This document shows positions 7,687-14,024 of a stretch of 14,024 nucleotides of DNA, one piece after another; the stretch's first letter is position 1; the number at the start of each line of letters is the position of its first letter. Below the pieces are notes generated by a model, which saw only the letters and a list, made by a program, of their open reading frames with translations, did not search any database and had not been told where the DNA came from. The stretch is taken from positions 1-14,024 of the forward strand of contig DATMYQ010000352.1 of the NCBI GenBank assembly GCA_035560935.1, given 5' to 3'. This stretch comes from DATMYQ01 sp035560935 (GTDB taxonomy: Bacteria; Bacillota; Negativicutes; Sporomusales; Sporomusaceae). The position numbers and the translations under genes are program-made.

Positions 7687-8695
7687 GCAGGTTAAAAAGC
7701 GGCGGATTGTGTGGGGACTAAGCGTTCTGCTGGTTATCGTTTTTCTGTTTTCCTTTTCCGCCGGGCGTTATCCTGTTTCACCGGGCCAGGTGTTCTGGGT
7801 GCTGGCTGACCGGCTGTTGGCGCTGGACCTGGGTTTGCCCGGCGCGCTGACGACAGTGGTTTTGGAAGTGCGCTTTCCCCGGATTTTGGCGGCGGCGCTG
7901 GCGGGTGCGGCGCTGGCGGGTGCCGGTGCCGCATATCAGGGGATGTTTAAAAATCCGTTGGTGTCACCGGATATTTTGGGAGCCACGATGGGCGCCGGAT
8001 TTGGCGCGGCACTGGCGATTAATTGTTCAGCCAGCTTGATGGGTATCCAGCTGGCGGCGTTTGCCGGCGGCTTGACGGCGGTGTTTCTGGCTTACAAAAT
8101 CAGCCGGATGATTCGCCGGGAGTCGATTTTGGTGATGGTGTTGGGTGGTATTATTATCGGCACCTGCTTTTCGGCGGGAATTTATTTAATCAAATATCTG
8201 GCCGATCCCTACGATAAAATGCCAGCCATCACCTTTTGGCTGATGGGCAGTCTGGCATCGGTGACGGGCCGGGAAGCGATGCTGATGGCCGTGCCGGTGG
8301 CGGTGGGTTTTGTGCCGCTGTTGCTGCTGCGGTGGCGGCTAAACGTGCTGTCGCTGGACGATGAGGAAGCGCAGGCGTTGGGGCTCAATACGTCCCGGAT
8401 GCGACCGGTGGTCATCGCCTGTGCTACGCTGATGACGGCGGCGGCGGTGGGCACTTGTGGTATGATCGGATGGGTGGGGTTGGTGATCCCGCATATGGCC
8501 CGATTTCTTGTGGGCCATGATTATCAGGTGCTGTTGCCGGCCAGTTTTTTGCTGGGCAGTATCTATTTGTTGCTGGTGGATTGTCTGGCCCGGGTTCTTT
8601 TCAGCGTGGAAATTCCGTTGGGGGTTCTTACGGCTCTGTTGGGTGCTCCGTTTATGGTCTACCTGATGATGCGGCTGCGGGGAGGGTGGATATAA
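7661..8695 (+). CDS. FecCD-type ABC importer permease
   Basis: This is a polytopic inner-membrane permease (up to 344 residues, about ten helices) of the BtuC/FhuB/FecCD class that moves metal chelates or cobamides. The diagnostic stretch RFPRILAAALAGAALAGAGA continues into YQGMFKNPLVSPDILG at about residues 71-107; later come WLMGSL and GMIGWVGLVIPHMAR. The start is uncertain. TTG 7661 lies inside the receptor gene (26-nt overlap) with only a weak SD, whereas GTG 7709 would give a 328-residue protein, also with a weak SD, but still containing the first helix. Start choice may depend on coupling to receptor translation ending at 7686. The stop overlaps the ATPase start as TAATG. A single permease gene implies a homodimer, as in BtuC2D2. 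Confidence 0.92.
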   Translation: MELTINSVEQVKKRRIVWGLSVLLVIVFLFSFSAGRYPVSPGQVFWVLADRLLALDLGLPGALTTVVLEVRFPRILAAALAGAALAGAGAAYQGMFKNPLVSPDILGATMGAGFGAALAINCSASLMGIQLAAFAGGLTAVFLAYKISRMIRRESILVMVLGGIIIGTCFSAGIYLIKYLADPYDKMPAITFWLMGSLASVTGREAMLMAVPVAVGFVPLLLLRWRLNVLSLDDEEAQALGLNTSRMRPVVIACATLMTAAAVGTCGMIGWVGLVIPHMARFLVGHDYQVLLPASFLLGSIYLLLVDCLARVLFSVEIPLGVLTALLGAPFMVYLMMRLRGGWI

Positions 8696-9474
8696 TGCTG
8701 GAAGTCAGTGGTCTGGTCTGTGGTTATTCAAGACAACCGGTGTTGAAAAACATTTCTTTCACCGTGGAAGGCTCCAAAGTGCTCTGCCTGTTGGGACCCA
8801 ACGGCTCCGGGAAAACCACTCTGTTTAAAACTTTGTTGGGTTTGCTGCCGCCGCTGCAGGGAGAAGTACGTTTTGCCGGCGAGGATTTGAGCCGGTGGTC
8901 ACAACGACGGCGGGCCCGGGCCATTGCCTATATTCCCCAGTCCAGCACCCTGCCATTCGCATTTAGCGTGCAGGAAGTGGTATTGATGGGAAGAACGGCG
9001 CATATTGACACTTTTGCCACACCGTCACCACACGACCGGGAACTGGCGCAAACCGCTCTGGAGCGTCTGAATATTGTTCATCTGCGCCAAAAAGTGTTTA
9101 CTGAACTGAGCGGCGGTGAACGGCAGATGGTTCTGGTGGCCCGGGCGCTGGCGCAGGAACCGCGCCTGCTGGTGATGGACGAGCCAACCTCCAGTCTGGA
9201 TTTCAGTAATCAGTATCTGGTGCTGGAGCGGGTTTGCCGTCTGGCGGAACAGGGCATGGCGGTGATCATGTCTTCGCATCATCCCAGTCATGCTTTTTTG
9301 CATGCCAATCAGGTGATGCTATTGGGCCGCGATGGGCGAATGGATCATGGTACGCCGGACAGTATACTGACGGAAGACAATTTGCGGCGGGTATACGGAA
9401 TTAATGTCAAAGTGGCAAACCTGAGCGACGGGGAACATTCGCGGCTGCGGTTTTGCATTCCTCTGCCGGACTGA
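8695..9474 (+). CDS. ABC importer ATPase (FecE/BtuD class)
   Basis: This 259-residue ATP-hydrolysing subunit powers the FecCD permease. Walker A is GPNGSGKT at 34-41, the Q-loop is YIPQ ending at Gln82, the signature is LSGGE at 128-132, Walker B is LLVMDEPT at 148-155 with SSLD as D-loop, and the switch His is His185 in SSHH. All catalytic residues are present. The length and the YIPQ and RVYGI elements fit the metal-chelate ATPase group. After the usual end comes a short extra tail (about 20 residues, ending CIPLPD). The start ATG 8695 overlaps the permease stop, with GGAGGG at 8681-8686 as SD; the open frame reaching back to 8581 is only overlap. Confidence 0.93.
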   Translation: MLEVSGLVCGYSRQPVLKNISFTVEGSKVLCLLGPNGSGKTTLFKTLLGLLPPLQGEVRFAGEDLSRWSQRRRARAIAYIPQSSTLPFAFSVQEVVLMGRTAHIDTFATPSPHDRELAQTALERLNIVHLRQKVFTELSGGERQMVLVARALAQEPRLLVMDEPTSSLDFSNQYLVLERVCRLAEQGMAVIMSSHHPSHAFLHANQVMLLGRDGRMDHGTPDSILTEDNLRRVYGINVKVANLSDGEHSRLRFCIPLPD

Positions 9475-9499
9475 AACCGGATCGGGCGAAAGGACGGAA

Positions 9500-10612
9500 A
9501 TGATGAACAGGATATTTCAACGGAGACGGCCAACGATCATCCTTTGTATGCTGCTGGCTCTGGGTTGCCTTTTAACGGCGACTGGTTGCAAACCGCCGCA
9601 ACCGGCATCGGAAAACGATAAACCAGCCGGACGGACGATCACCGATATGGCGGGGCGAACGGTAAAATTGCCGGCCCAGATTAACAAGGTATACGCTACC
9701 AGCCCGGTGGGCACTATTTTTGTCTATACGCTGGCGCCGGATAAACTGGCCTCCTGGAATTATTTTATGCCGGTGCGGGAATCAACCTTCATTTTGCCGG
9801 AATATCGGAACTTGCCGGTAATCAACGGCTGGCTGGGCAGTAATAACTTTGGCAACGTGGAGGAAATCATCAAGCTGAATCCCGACGTGATCCTGTATAC
9901 CCGCTTGCCGGGACAGATGGATAAGGTGCTGGCTGATGATATCCAAAAGCGTTTGAACATTCCGGTAGTGGTAATGGACGCGCCATTTACCGAGATGGAG
10001 AAAGCGTATGAATTTCTGGGACGACTGTTGCAGCGGGAAGAACGCGCCGGCGCGCTGGGGAATTACTGCCGGGAAACCATGGCGGATATTGAAAAGCAGC
10101 GGTCCCAGATACCAGTGCCGCTGCGCGTATATTATGCCGAGGGGATCAAAGGATTGGAAACCGAGCCGCAGGGATCGATGCATACGGAAGTTATCGAACT
10201 GCTCGGCGTCAACGTGGCCGATACCGGATTGGGCAAAGGCGGACCTACGGGACGTTCGCAGGTTTCGATGGAACAGGTAATGAACTGGAAACCGGAGCTG
10301 CTCATCGTGGCTTATTTTCCCGAAGGAGAGAGCAGCAGTTACGAAAATATCCTGAATGAGGAAAAATGGAAAAATTTAACAGCCGTTCGGGCGCGGCGCG
10401 TATATGAGGTGCCTAATGCGCCGTTTAACTGGGTTGATCGGCCGCCGTCGGTCAACCGGATCATCGGTGTAAAATGGATGGCAAACCTTCTGTATCCGGA
10501 CTTGTATTCTTACGACATGCCGGCGGAGGTCAAACGATTTTACGAATTGTTTTACCATTACCGGCTCAGCGACCAGGAAGTAGAAGCGTTGTTGAAGCGA
10601 GGCAGGCACTGA
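9500..10612 (+). CDS. periplasmic-binding lipoprotein of the FecCD importer
   Basis: This protein of about 370 residues would bind the ligand in the periplasm and hand it to the permease. A positively charged N-terminus and hydrophobic segment lead to TATGC; Cys30 is the most likely lipid-anchored residue, although the lipobox is loose and Cys23 (ALGC) is an alternative. TITDMAGRTVKLP begins the PF01497-type two-lobed domain, with EEIIKLNPDVIL and a C-terminal lobe containing NAPFNWVDRPPSVNR at about 306-320. That NW-DRPPS motif, followed by a long helical tail (DLYSYDMPAEVKRFYELF), reminds me of a subgroup often found near FmdE genes and loosely of MolA-type molybdate/tungstate binders, but I cannot confirm this by alignment. 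SD AAAGGA lies before a double ATG (9500 and 9503). It ends the first gene set. Confidence 0.92.
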   Translation: MMNRIFQRRRPTIILCMLLALGCLLTATGCKPPQPASENDKPAGRTITDMAGRTVKLPAQINKVYATSPVGTIFVYTLAPDKLASWNYFMPVRESTFILPEYRNLPVINGWLGSNNFGNVEEIIKLNPDVILYTRLPGQMDKVLADDIQKRLNIPVVVMDAPFTEMEKAYEFLGRLLQREERAGALGNYCRETMADIEKQRSQIPVPLRVYYAEGIKGLETEPQGSMHTEVIELLGVNVADTGLGKGGPTGRSQVSMEQVMNWKPELLIVAYFPEGESSSYENILNEEKWKNLTAVRARRVYEVPNAPFNWVDRPPSVNRIIGVKWMANLLYPDLYSYDMPAEVKRFYELFYHYRLSDQEVEALLKRGRH

Positions 10613-10649
10613 TTGCTGTTCCCCATGACCGGCTATGACCCGGTGGCAG

Positions 10650-10678
10650 TTTACAGATAGGGGCAATCGTATTATAAT
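10650..10678 (+). promoter_or_regulatory. sigma-A-type promoter (TTTACA-N17-TATAAT)
   Basis: A -35 of TTTACA (10650-10655) and a perfect -10 TATAAT (10673-10678) are separated by exactly 17 nt. Transcription should begin near 10685. It lies 38 nt after the lipoprotein stop and would drive the three-gene module. A strong terminator only about 43 nt into the transcript implies that most transcripts stop early unless something intervenes. Confidence 0.75.
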
Positions 10679-10727
10679 GTTTTGTAAAGAGGCCTTGCCG
10701 AACAGCGGGTCCCGATACAACGATGTA

Positions 10728-10768
10728 GCAACGAACAGGAAGCCTGTCTTCCTGTCTCGTTGCTTTTT
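10728..10768 (+). terminator. strong rho-independent terminator inside the module's leader
   Basis: GCAACGAACAGGAAG (10728-10742) pairs with CTTCCTGT (10748-10755) and TCGTTGC (10757-10763). This makes 15 bp with a single bulged C at 10756 and a 5-nt loop, followed by TTTTT and then GCTTT. It could end transcripts of the lipoprotein operon, but its place just after the promoter also makes it an attenuator or the end of a roughly 85-nt small RNA. AGGCCTT (10690-10696) can pair with AAGCCT (10740-10745) with one bulge, which would break the terminator's 5' arm. Confidence 0.8.
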
Positions 10769-10773
10769 GCTTT

Positions 10774-10865
10774 GTATGAACAAGCGGTACCGGAGGCGAA
10801 TAAAGCAGACGTCAGGCTTGTGGGCGCTTCGCAGCCGGTGGATACCGGTAAATGCTCAAAGGAGG
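10774..10865 (+). promoter_or_regulatory. structured 5' leader before the DUF1858 gene
   Basis: Between the terminator and the start codon, CCGGT (10835-10839) can pair with either of two ACCGG copies (10789-10793 or 10844-10848). The second pairing makes a tight hairpin (loop GGAT) that ends 11 nt before the SD core AGGAGG at 10860-10865. ACAAGC (10780-10785) can pair with GCTTGT (10816-10821). The alternatives are compatible with a switch, but no known riboswitch consensus was recognised. Confidence 0.35.
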
Positions 10866-10875
10866 TGTAAGCGTT

Positions 10876-12111
10876 TTGGTACTGATACATTCAGACATGT
10901 CGGTGGGAGAGATTATGGAGCTCTATCCCGAAAGCAAAGAGCTCTTTATTCAGTACGGATTTGAACTGTTTACCGACGAGCAGGTGGCCCGGCAGTTTGG
11001 TGGCATGCTGAAATTGAAAACGGCGTTGCGCAGCAAACAAATCAACCCGGAAATGTTTATCAGAATCTTACGGGAACGGATTGAAACGACGAAAACGTTC
11101 CGGAAACTGGCCGCCCGGGATGACGCTGGCCAGCAGCCGGTGAATCTGCTGTCGTTGTTACCGTGTCCGCTGATGGTGCCCATGCAAAAAGAATTGATAT
11201 CTTTCGTGGAATATTTACGGGAAGAAAAAAACTTGTCCCTGAATTGCTGTATTGAGGCGTTTTTTAACCAGCATGTGAATTTTGAAGATTATCTGCAATG
11301 CTTTGAAACCGCGGACGAGATTCCCGACGTGCTGATGACTGCCGGCTACAGCTTTTTGTACAAAAATTTCGTTGAACGGTTTATCCGTCAGGGAGTCTTT
11401 GCCGATCTTCCGGAACGACCAGTAAATCCGAGTTTGGCGGCGGCCGGTCTTGTCGATCCGGCAGGATGCGTTGCCGTGATCGCGGTCAATGTCCTGGTGA
11501 TGGTGGTGGACCGCCGGCGTCTGGGAGATCTACCTCTGCCGGCTGCATGGGATGACTTGTTGAGACCCGAATACCGTCAAAAGGTGGTGATCCGGGGGCA
11601 TGACGGATATTTTTGCGATATTGTCCAGATGAATTATTACAAAGACCATGGCACCGAGGGTGTGGAAAAGCTGGCGCGGGCGGTGTGTTACGGTTTGCAT
11701 CCGGCACAAATGGTGAAAGAATTAAATAGCGGCCGGCAGGACGTGCCACCCATCCATATCATGCCCTATTTTTTCTACAAGACGATGCGGGAACGACCGG
11801 AGGTGGTGGCGATCTGGCCGGAGGAAGGAGCTTTGGCCTATCCGGTATCGGTGCTGGTTAAAGCGGATAAAATGCAAAAATTGCGGGAGCTGGTCGAGTT
11901 TTTGACCGGACCCCGCATCGCGGACATTTGCGCCGGCGCCTATTTTCCGGCGCTGCATCCTGATGTGCCGCTGCGGGTGCCCGACACGGCCCGTTTCAAA
12001 TGGCTGGGTTGGGATTATATTCAAAACTATGACATGGAAGAATTGCTGGAGACGGTCAATAACCTGTTTCTTGCCTCTTACCGGGAAGGAAGTGGTGGCG
12101 GATGCGGCTAA
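10876..12111 (+). CDS. DUF1858-like domain fused to a signal-less substrate-binding-protein fold
   Basis: The start TTG 10876 is chosen because AGGAGG (10860-10865) lies 10 nt upstream and the protein then begins MVLIHSDMSVGEIMELYPES, the usual beginning of a DUF1858-type domain; ATG 10852 precedes the SD. Length is 411 residues. Residues 1 to about 72 are the DUF1858-like helical domain. Residues about 92-400 resemble the iron/thiamine-type solute-binding proteins of ABC importers (AWDDLLRPEYRQKVVI, LVKADKMQKLRELVEFLTGP, FKWLGWDYI near the end). There is no signal peptide or lipobox, so the binding-protein fold should be cytoplasmic, which is unusual. It may sense or carry a metal or anion inside the cell and dock onto the downstream ABC protein, which has a similar N-terminal domain. 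It overlaps the GTPase gene by 10 nt. Confidence 0.85.
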   Translation: MVLIHSDMSVGEIMELYPESKELFIQYGFELFTDEQVARQFGGMLKLKTALRSKQINPEMFIRILRERIETTKTFRKLAARDDAGQQPVNLLSLLPCPLMVPMQKELISFVEYLREEKNLSLNCCIEAFFNQHVNFEDYLQCFETADEIPDVLMTAGYSFLYKNFVERFIRQGVFADLPERPVNPSLAAAGLVDPAGCVAVIAVNVLVMVVDRRRLGDLPLPAAWDDLLRPEYRQKVVIRGHDGYFCDIVQMNYYKDHGTEGVEKLARAVCYGLHPAQMVKELNSGRQDVPPIHIMPYFFYKTMRERPEVVAIWPEEGALAYPVSVLVKADKMQKLRELVEFLTGPRIADICAGAYFPALHPDVPLRVPDTARFKWLGWDYIQNYDMEELLETVNNLFLASYREGSGGGCG

Positions 12112-12794
12112 TCACCGTGGCCGGACCGCCGTCGGCGGGAAAGACTTCGGCCATTATCAAGATCATTGATGCATTGAAACCGGAAAAAATTCGGGCCGGA
12201 GTGGTGAAATTTGATTGTCTGTCCACAGCGGACCAGGAAATATACCGGAAGAAAGGGATTGAAGCCGTTACCGGGCTCTCCGGCAATCTCTGCCCGGATC
12301 ACTTTTTTGTCAGCAATGTCCAGGATTGCCTGGAGTGGGCGGAAAATAACGGGTTTTCCCTACTGATTACAGAAAGCGCCGGTCTGTGCAACCGGTGCTC
12401 ACCGCATATTCACGAGGCACTGGCTGTTTGTGTGGTGGATAATCTCAGCGGCGTAAACACGCCGGGAAAGATCGGCCCCATGCTGAAGATGGCGGATCTT
12501 GTGCTGATTACGAAAAGTGACATCGTTTCCCAGGCGGAAAGGGAAGTGTTTTCTTTTCGGGTCCGGCAAAACAATCCGGGAGCGCTGATCATGCACGTCA
12601 ACGGAATTAACGGGCAGGGCGCCTGGGAGGCGGCACGGCGGTTTGCAGCGGCGCCGCTGTTGGATGCACAATCTCTGGCCGGCTGCCATTTGCGGTTTTC
12701 CATGCCGGCGGCCACCTGTTCCTATTGCCTGGGACAAACCCGTATTGGCGAAAATTTTCAAATGGGCAATGTGCGAAAAATGAACTTTCGTTAA
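12102..12794 (+). CDS. HypB/UreG/CobW-like metallochaperone GTPase
   Basis: This 230-residue cytoplasmic P-loop protein has Walker A GPPSAGKT at 8-15, a switch region KFDCLSTAD at 36-44, a Walker-B-like LLITESAG at 87-94 running into CNRCSPH (96-102), and the guanine-specificity motif TKSD at 137-140. The order, and the GKIGPMLKMADLVLITKSD stretch, match the SIMIBI metallochaperone GTPases. In these, HypB and UreG deliver nickel to hydrogenase and urease, and CobW-type proteins handle zinc or cobalt. The C-terminus has CSYC at 206-209 followed by GQTRIG, a possible second metal site or Fe-S ligand set. The start ATG 12102 overlaps the preceding gene, with AAGGA 11 nt upstream. No hydrogenase or urease genes are present, so the client is unknown. 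A gap of only 20 nt separates it from the ABC gene. Confidence 0.87.
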   Translation: MRLITVAGPPSAGKTSAIIKIIDALKPEKIRAGVVKFDCLSTADQEIYRKKGIEAVTGLSGNLCPDHFFVSNVQDCLEWAENNGFSLLITESAGLCNRCSPHIHEALAVCVVDNLSGVNTPGKIGPMLKMADLVLITKSDIVSQAEREVFSFRVRQNNPGALIMHVNGINGQGAWEAARRFAAAPLLDAQSLAGCHLRFSMPAATCSYCLGQTRIGENFQMGNVRKMNFR

Positions 12795-12814
12795 CTTGCC
12801 GTCAGGAGGAAACG

Positions 12815-13810
12815 ATGTATTGGGATATGACAATGGAGCAGTTGCTGGCTAATTATCCTCACACCGCCGATTTTTTTGCCGCCTTGCCGCCCGTCAGAGA
12901 TGCCGCTGCCTGTTCAGTGCAGCGGTATTTTGACAACCTGTCCGAAGAACAACTGCAGGATCAGGGGGTAAGCCGCCAACAACTTCAGGAACGCTTTGGA
13001 TTTTTCCTGGAGCTGATGGAACAACTGCAGGCAGAAAAAGAGCCTGTTGAGTCCATCACTATCCTCGGCGGGCACAACAAAAGAGGCCGGATAGAAAATA
13101 TCCGCCTGACGATATGCGCCGGGGAAATTGTGACGATCGTCGGTGCGACCGGGTCTGGCAAGAGCCGCCTGCTGGCGGATATCGAATGGATGGCCCAGCA
13201 GGATACGCCGACCGGACGGCAAATATTGATCAATGGACGAATTCCTGATACCAAATACCGCTTTTCTCCAGAACACAAACTGGTGGCGCAACTGTCGCAG
13301 AACATGAATTTTGTGGTGGACCTGAGTGTGCGGGAATTCATTGGCATGCATGCGGAAAGCCGGATGGTGGAAAATGTTTCAGCTTTGACCGGTGATATCA
13401 TTGCCAGGGCGAATCAACTGGCCGGTGAAAGTTTCGCACCGGATGATCCGGTTACCGCATTAAGCGGCGGACAGTCCCGGGCATTGATGATTGCCGATAC
13501 CGCATATCTGAGTTCATCGCCTATTGTATTGATCGACGAAATCGAAAATGCCGGGATTGACCGACAGGCGGCGTTGCGGCTGTTGGTCAACAAACAGAAA
13601 ATTGTACTGATGGCCACTCATGATCCCATTCTGGCGTTGATGGGGGACAAACGGCTGGTCATTAAAAACGGCGGCATCGAGCAAGTGCTTGAACCATCAC
13701 CGGCAGAAAGAAACTGTTTGCGACAGTTGGTGGATATGGATGAAAAAATGTCCGCTCTGCGCAATTCACTGCGGGATGGTGAGCGAATTGAGGCCCTGCC
13801 ATGGTTGTAG
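12815..13810 (+). CDS. orphan ABC ATPase with N-terminal DUF1858-like domain
   Basis: This 331-residue soluble protein starts MYWDMTMEQLLANYPHTADF, resembling the DUF1858-type opening of the protein encoded at 10876; this helical region spans about 1-70. An ABC domain follows: Walker A GATGSGKS at 110-117, Q-loop Gln159, signature LSGGQ at 226-230, Walker B IVLIDE at 247-252, and switch His279 in ATHD. The D-loop region reads IENAGID instead of the usual PTSALD, which is atypical for transporters. The C-terminal tail (about 300-331) is charged and helical. SD AGGAGGA lies 4 nt before ATG 12815; the earlier in-frame ATG at 12725 lies inside the GTPase gene. No permease is encoded next to it, so it may act as a soluble ATP-driven remodelling or loading factor, loosely like the methanogen component A2, or serve a permease elsewhere. 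Confidence 0.88.
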   Translation: MYWDMTMEQLLANYPHTADFFAALPPVRDAAACSVQRYFDNLSEEQLQDQGVSRQQLQERFGFFLELMEQLQAEKEPVESITILGGHNKRGRIENIRLTICAGEIVTIVGATGSGKSRLLADIEWMAQQDTPTGRQILINGRIPDTKYRFSPEHKLVAQLSQNMNFVVDLSVREFIGMHAESRMVENVSALTGDIIARANQLAGESFAPDDPVTALSGGQSRALMIADTAYLSSSPIVLIDEIENAGIDRQAALRLLVNKQKIVLMATHDPILALMGDKRLVIKNGGIEQVLEPSPAERNCLRQLVDMDEKMSALRNSLRDGERIEALPWL

Positions 13811-13919
13811 TGAGATTTTGTTTGACGATCCGGCGTAGCGGACTGTGAGTCGAAAATAACGCTCATGCGAGTGGGAACATGAAAATGCGGCTTGTAATCG
13901 AGAACGGCTCCTGCGCGCG
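13811..13919 (+). other. possibly structured 3' region before the terminator
   Basis: No gene is seen. GACT-GTG-AGTC (13841-13851) is enclosed by AGCG (13837-13840) and CGCT (13860-13863). ATGCG recurs shortly afterwards, and a GC-rich tail runs directly into the terminator. It could be a long 3' UTR, a small RNA or a dispersed intergenic repeat; no named RNA family was recognised. Confidence 0.25.
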
Positions 13920-13950
13920 AACGCCTACCAGAAAGGGTAGGCGTTTTGGT
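13920..13950 (+). terminator. rho-independent terminator of the three-gene module
   Basis: AACGCCTACC (13920-13929) and GGTAGGCGTT (13936-13945) form a perfect 10-bp stem with loop AGAAAG, followed by TTTTGGTTTT. It closes the module about 110 nt after the last stop codon. Confidence 0.9.
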
Positions 13951-13964
13951 TTTAAAAGATTGAT

Positions 13965-14007
13965 TGACAGGAGAAAATAGCGAAATGACAGGATCAAAAA
14001 TAGCAAA
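13965..14007 (+). repeat. imperfect tandem repeat, unit about 21 nt
   Basis: TGACAGGA followed by an AAAATAGC core occurs twice, starting at 13965 and 13986. The two copies differ by one insertion and a couple of substitutions. An eight-codon frame (ATG 13985 to TAA 14011) lies over the second copy with a weak SD, but it is too short to support. Confidence 0.5.
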
Positions 14008-14023
14008 CTAAAACAAACTAAAG
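14004..14023 (+). repeat. tandem 10-mer repeat at window end
   Basis: CAAACTAAAA is followed directly by CAAACTAAAG, two copies differing only in the last base. The repeat may continue beyond the window, so its full size is unknown. Confidence 0.45.
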
Positions 14024-14024
14024 C

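Noticed and set aside
10774..10875. Cobalamin or molybdenum-cofactor riboswitch
   Set aside because: I could not find the conserved B12-box core or a convincing Moco consensus; only generic hairpins are visible, so it is kept as an unnamed leader.
10635..10964. Frame of about 109 codons across the promoter, terminator and leader
   Set aside because: It spans a strong promoter and terminator, is rich in Arg, and has no credible ribosome site.
13985..14011. Eight-codon open frame after the last terminator
   Set aside because: It is too short, falls within a tandem repeat and has poor SD spacing.
1..14024. CRISPR array, tRNA, rRNA or insertion sequence
   Set aside because: No regularly spaced repeats, cloverleaf, ribosomal signature or transposase motif was seen on either strand.

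Overview
The window looks like an accessory metal-acquisition locus from an anaerobic, outer-membrane-bearing Firmicute (Negativicutes, Sporomusaceae-like). This is inferred from the mix of long, strong Shine-Dalgarno (SD) sequences and frequent TTG/GTG starts with a complete TonB-ExbB-ExbD system and an outer-membrane receptor. All thirteen genes lie on the + strand. There are no tRNA, rRNA, CRISPR or insertion-sequence signatures.

Layout. (1) Positions 1-170: a leader with several short hairpins and a terminator-like hairpin before the first gene. (2) Positions 171-10612: ten closely packed genes, probably one operon. They are a PflA/AmrS-type radical SAM enzyme, an unrecognised 376-residue protein, a TrmO-like protein with a degenerate FmdE-like C-terminal domain, exbB, exbD, tonB, a stand-alone FmdE-family protein, a TonB-dependent receptor, and a FecCD-type ABC importer (permease, ATPase, lipoprotein). 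(3) Positions 10613-10875: a near-consensus promoter followed only about 50 nt later by a strong rho-independent terminator, then more possible structure and a good SD. (4) Positions 10876-13810: three genes, namely a DUF1858-type domain fused to a substrate-binding-protein fold without a signal peptide, a HypB/UreG/CobW-like GTPase with extra Cys pairs, and a soluble ABC ATPase with its own DUF1858-like N-terminus and no membrane partner. (5) Positions 13811-14024: a possibly structured 3' region, a perfect terminator and short tandem repeats.

How it may work together (inference). The TonB complex energises the receptor, the lipoprotein captures the ligand in the periplasm, and the FecCD importer moves it into the cytoplasm. 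There the FmdE proteins, the radical SAM enzyme, the unknown protein and the GTPase/ABC/binding-protein trio would process or deliver it. The presence of FmdE and of a binding protein of the broad BtuF/MolA-like class suggests molybdenum or tungsten. The HypB/UreG-like GTPase suggests nickel or cobalt. The sequence alone does not decide. The three-gene cytoplasmic module and the TrmO-FmdE fusion are the parts least explained by known transport systems and are the best candidates for something undescribed.
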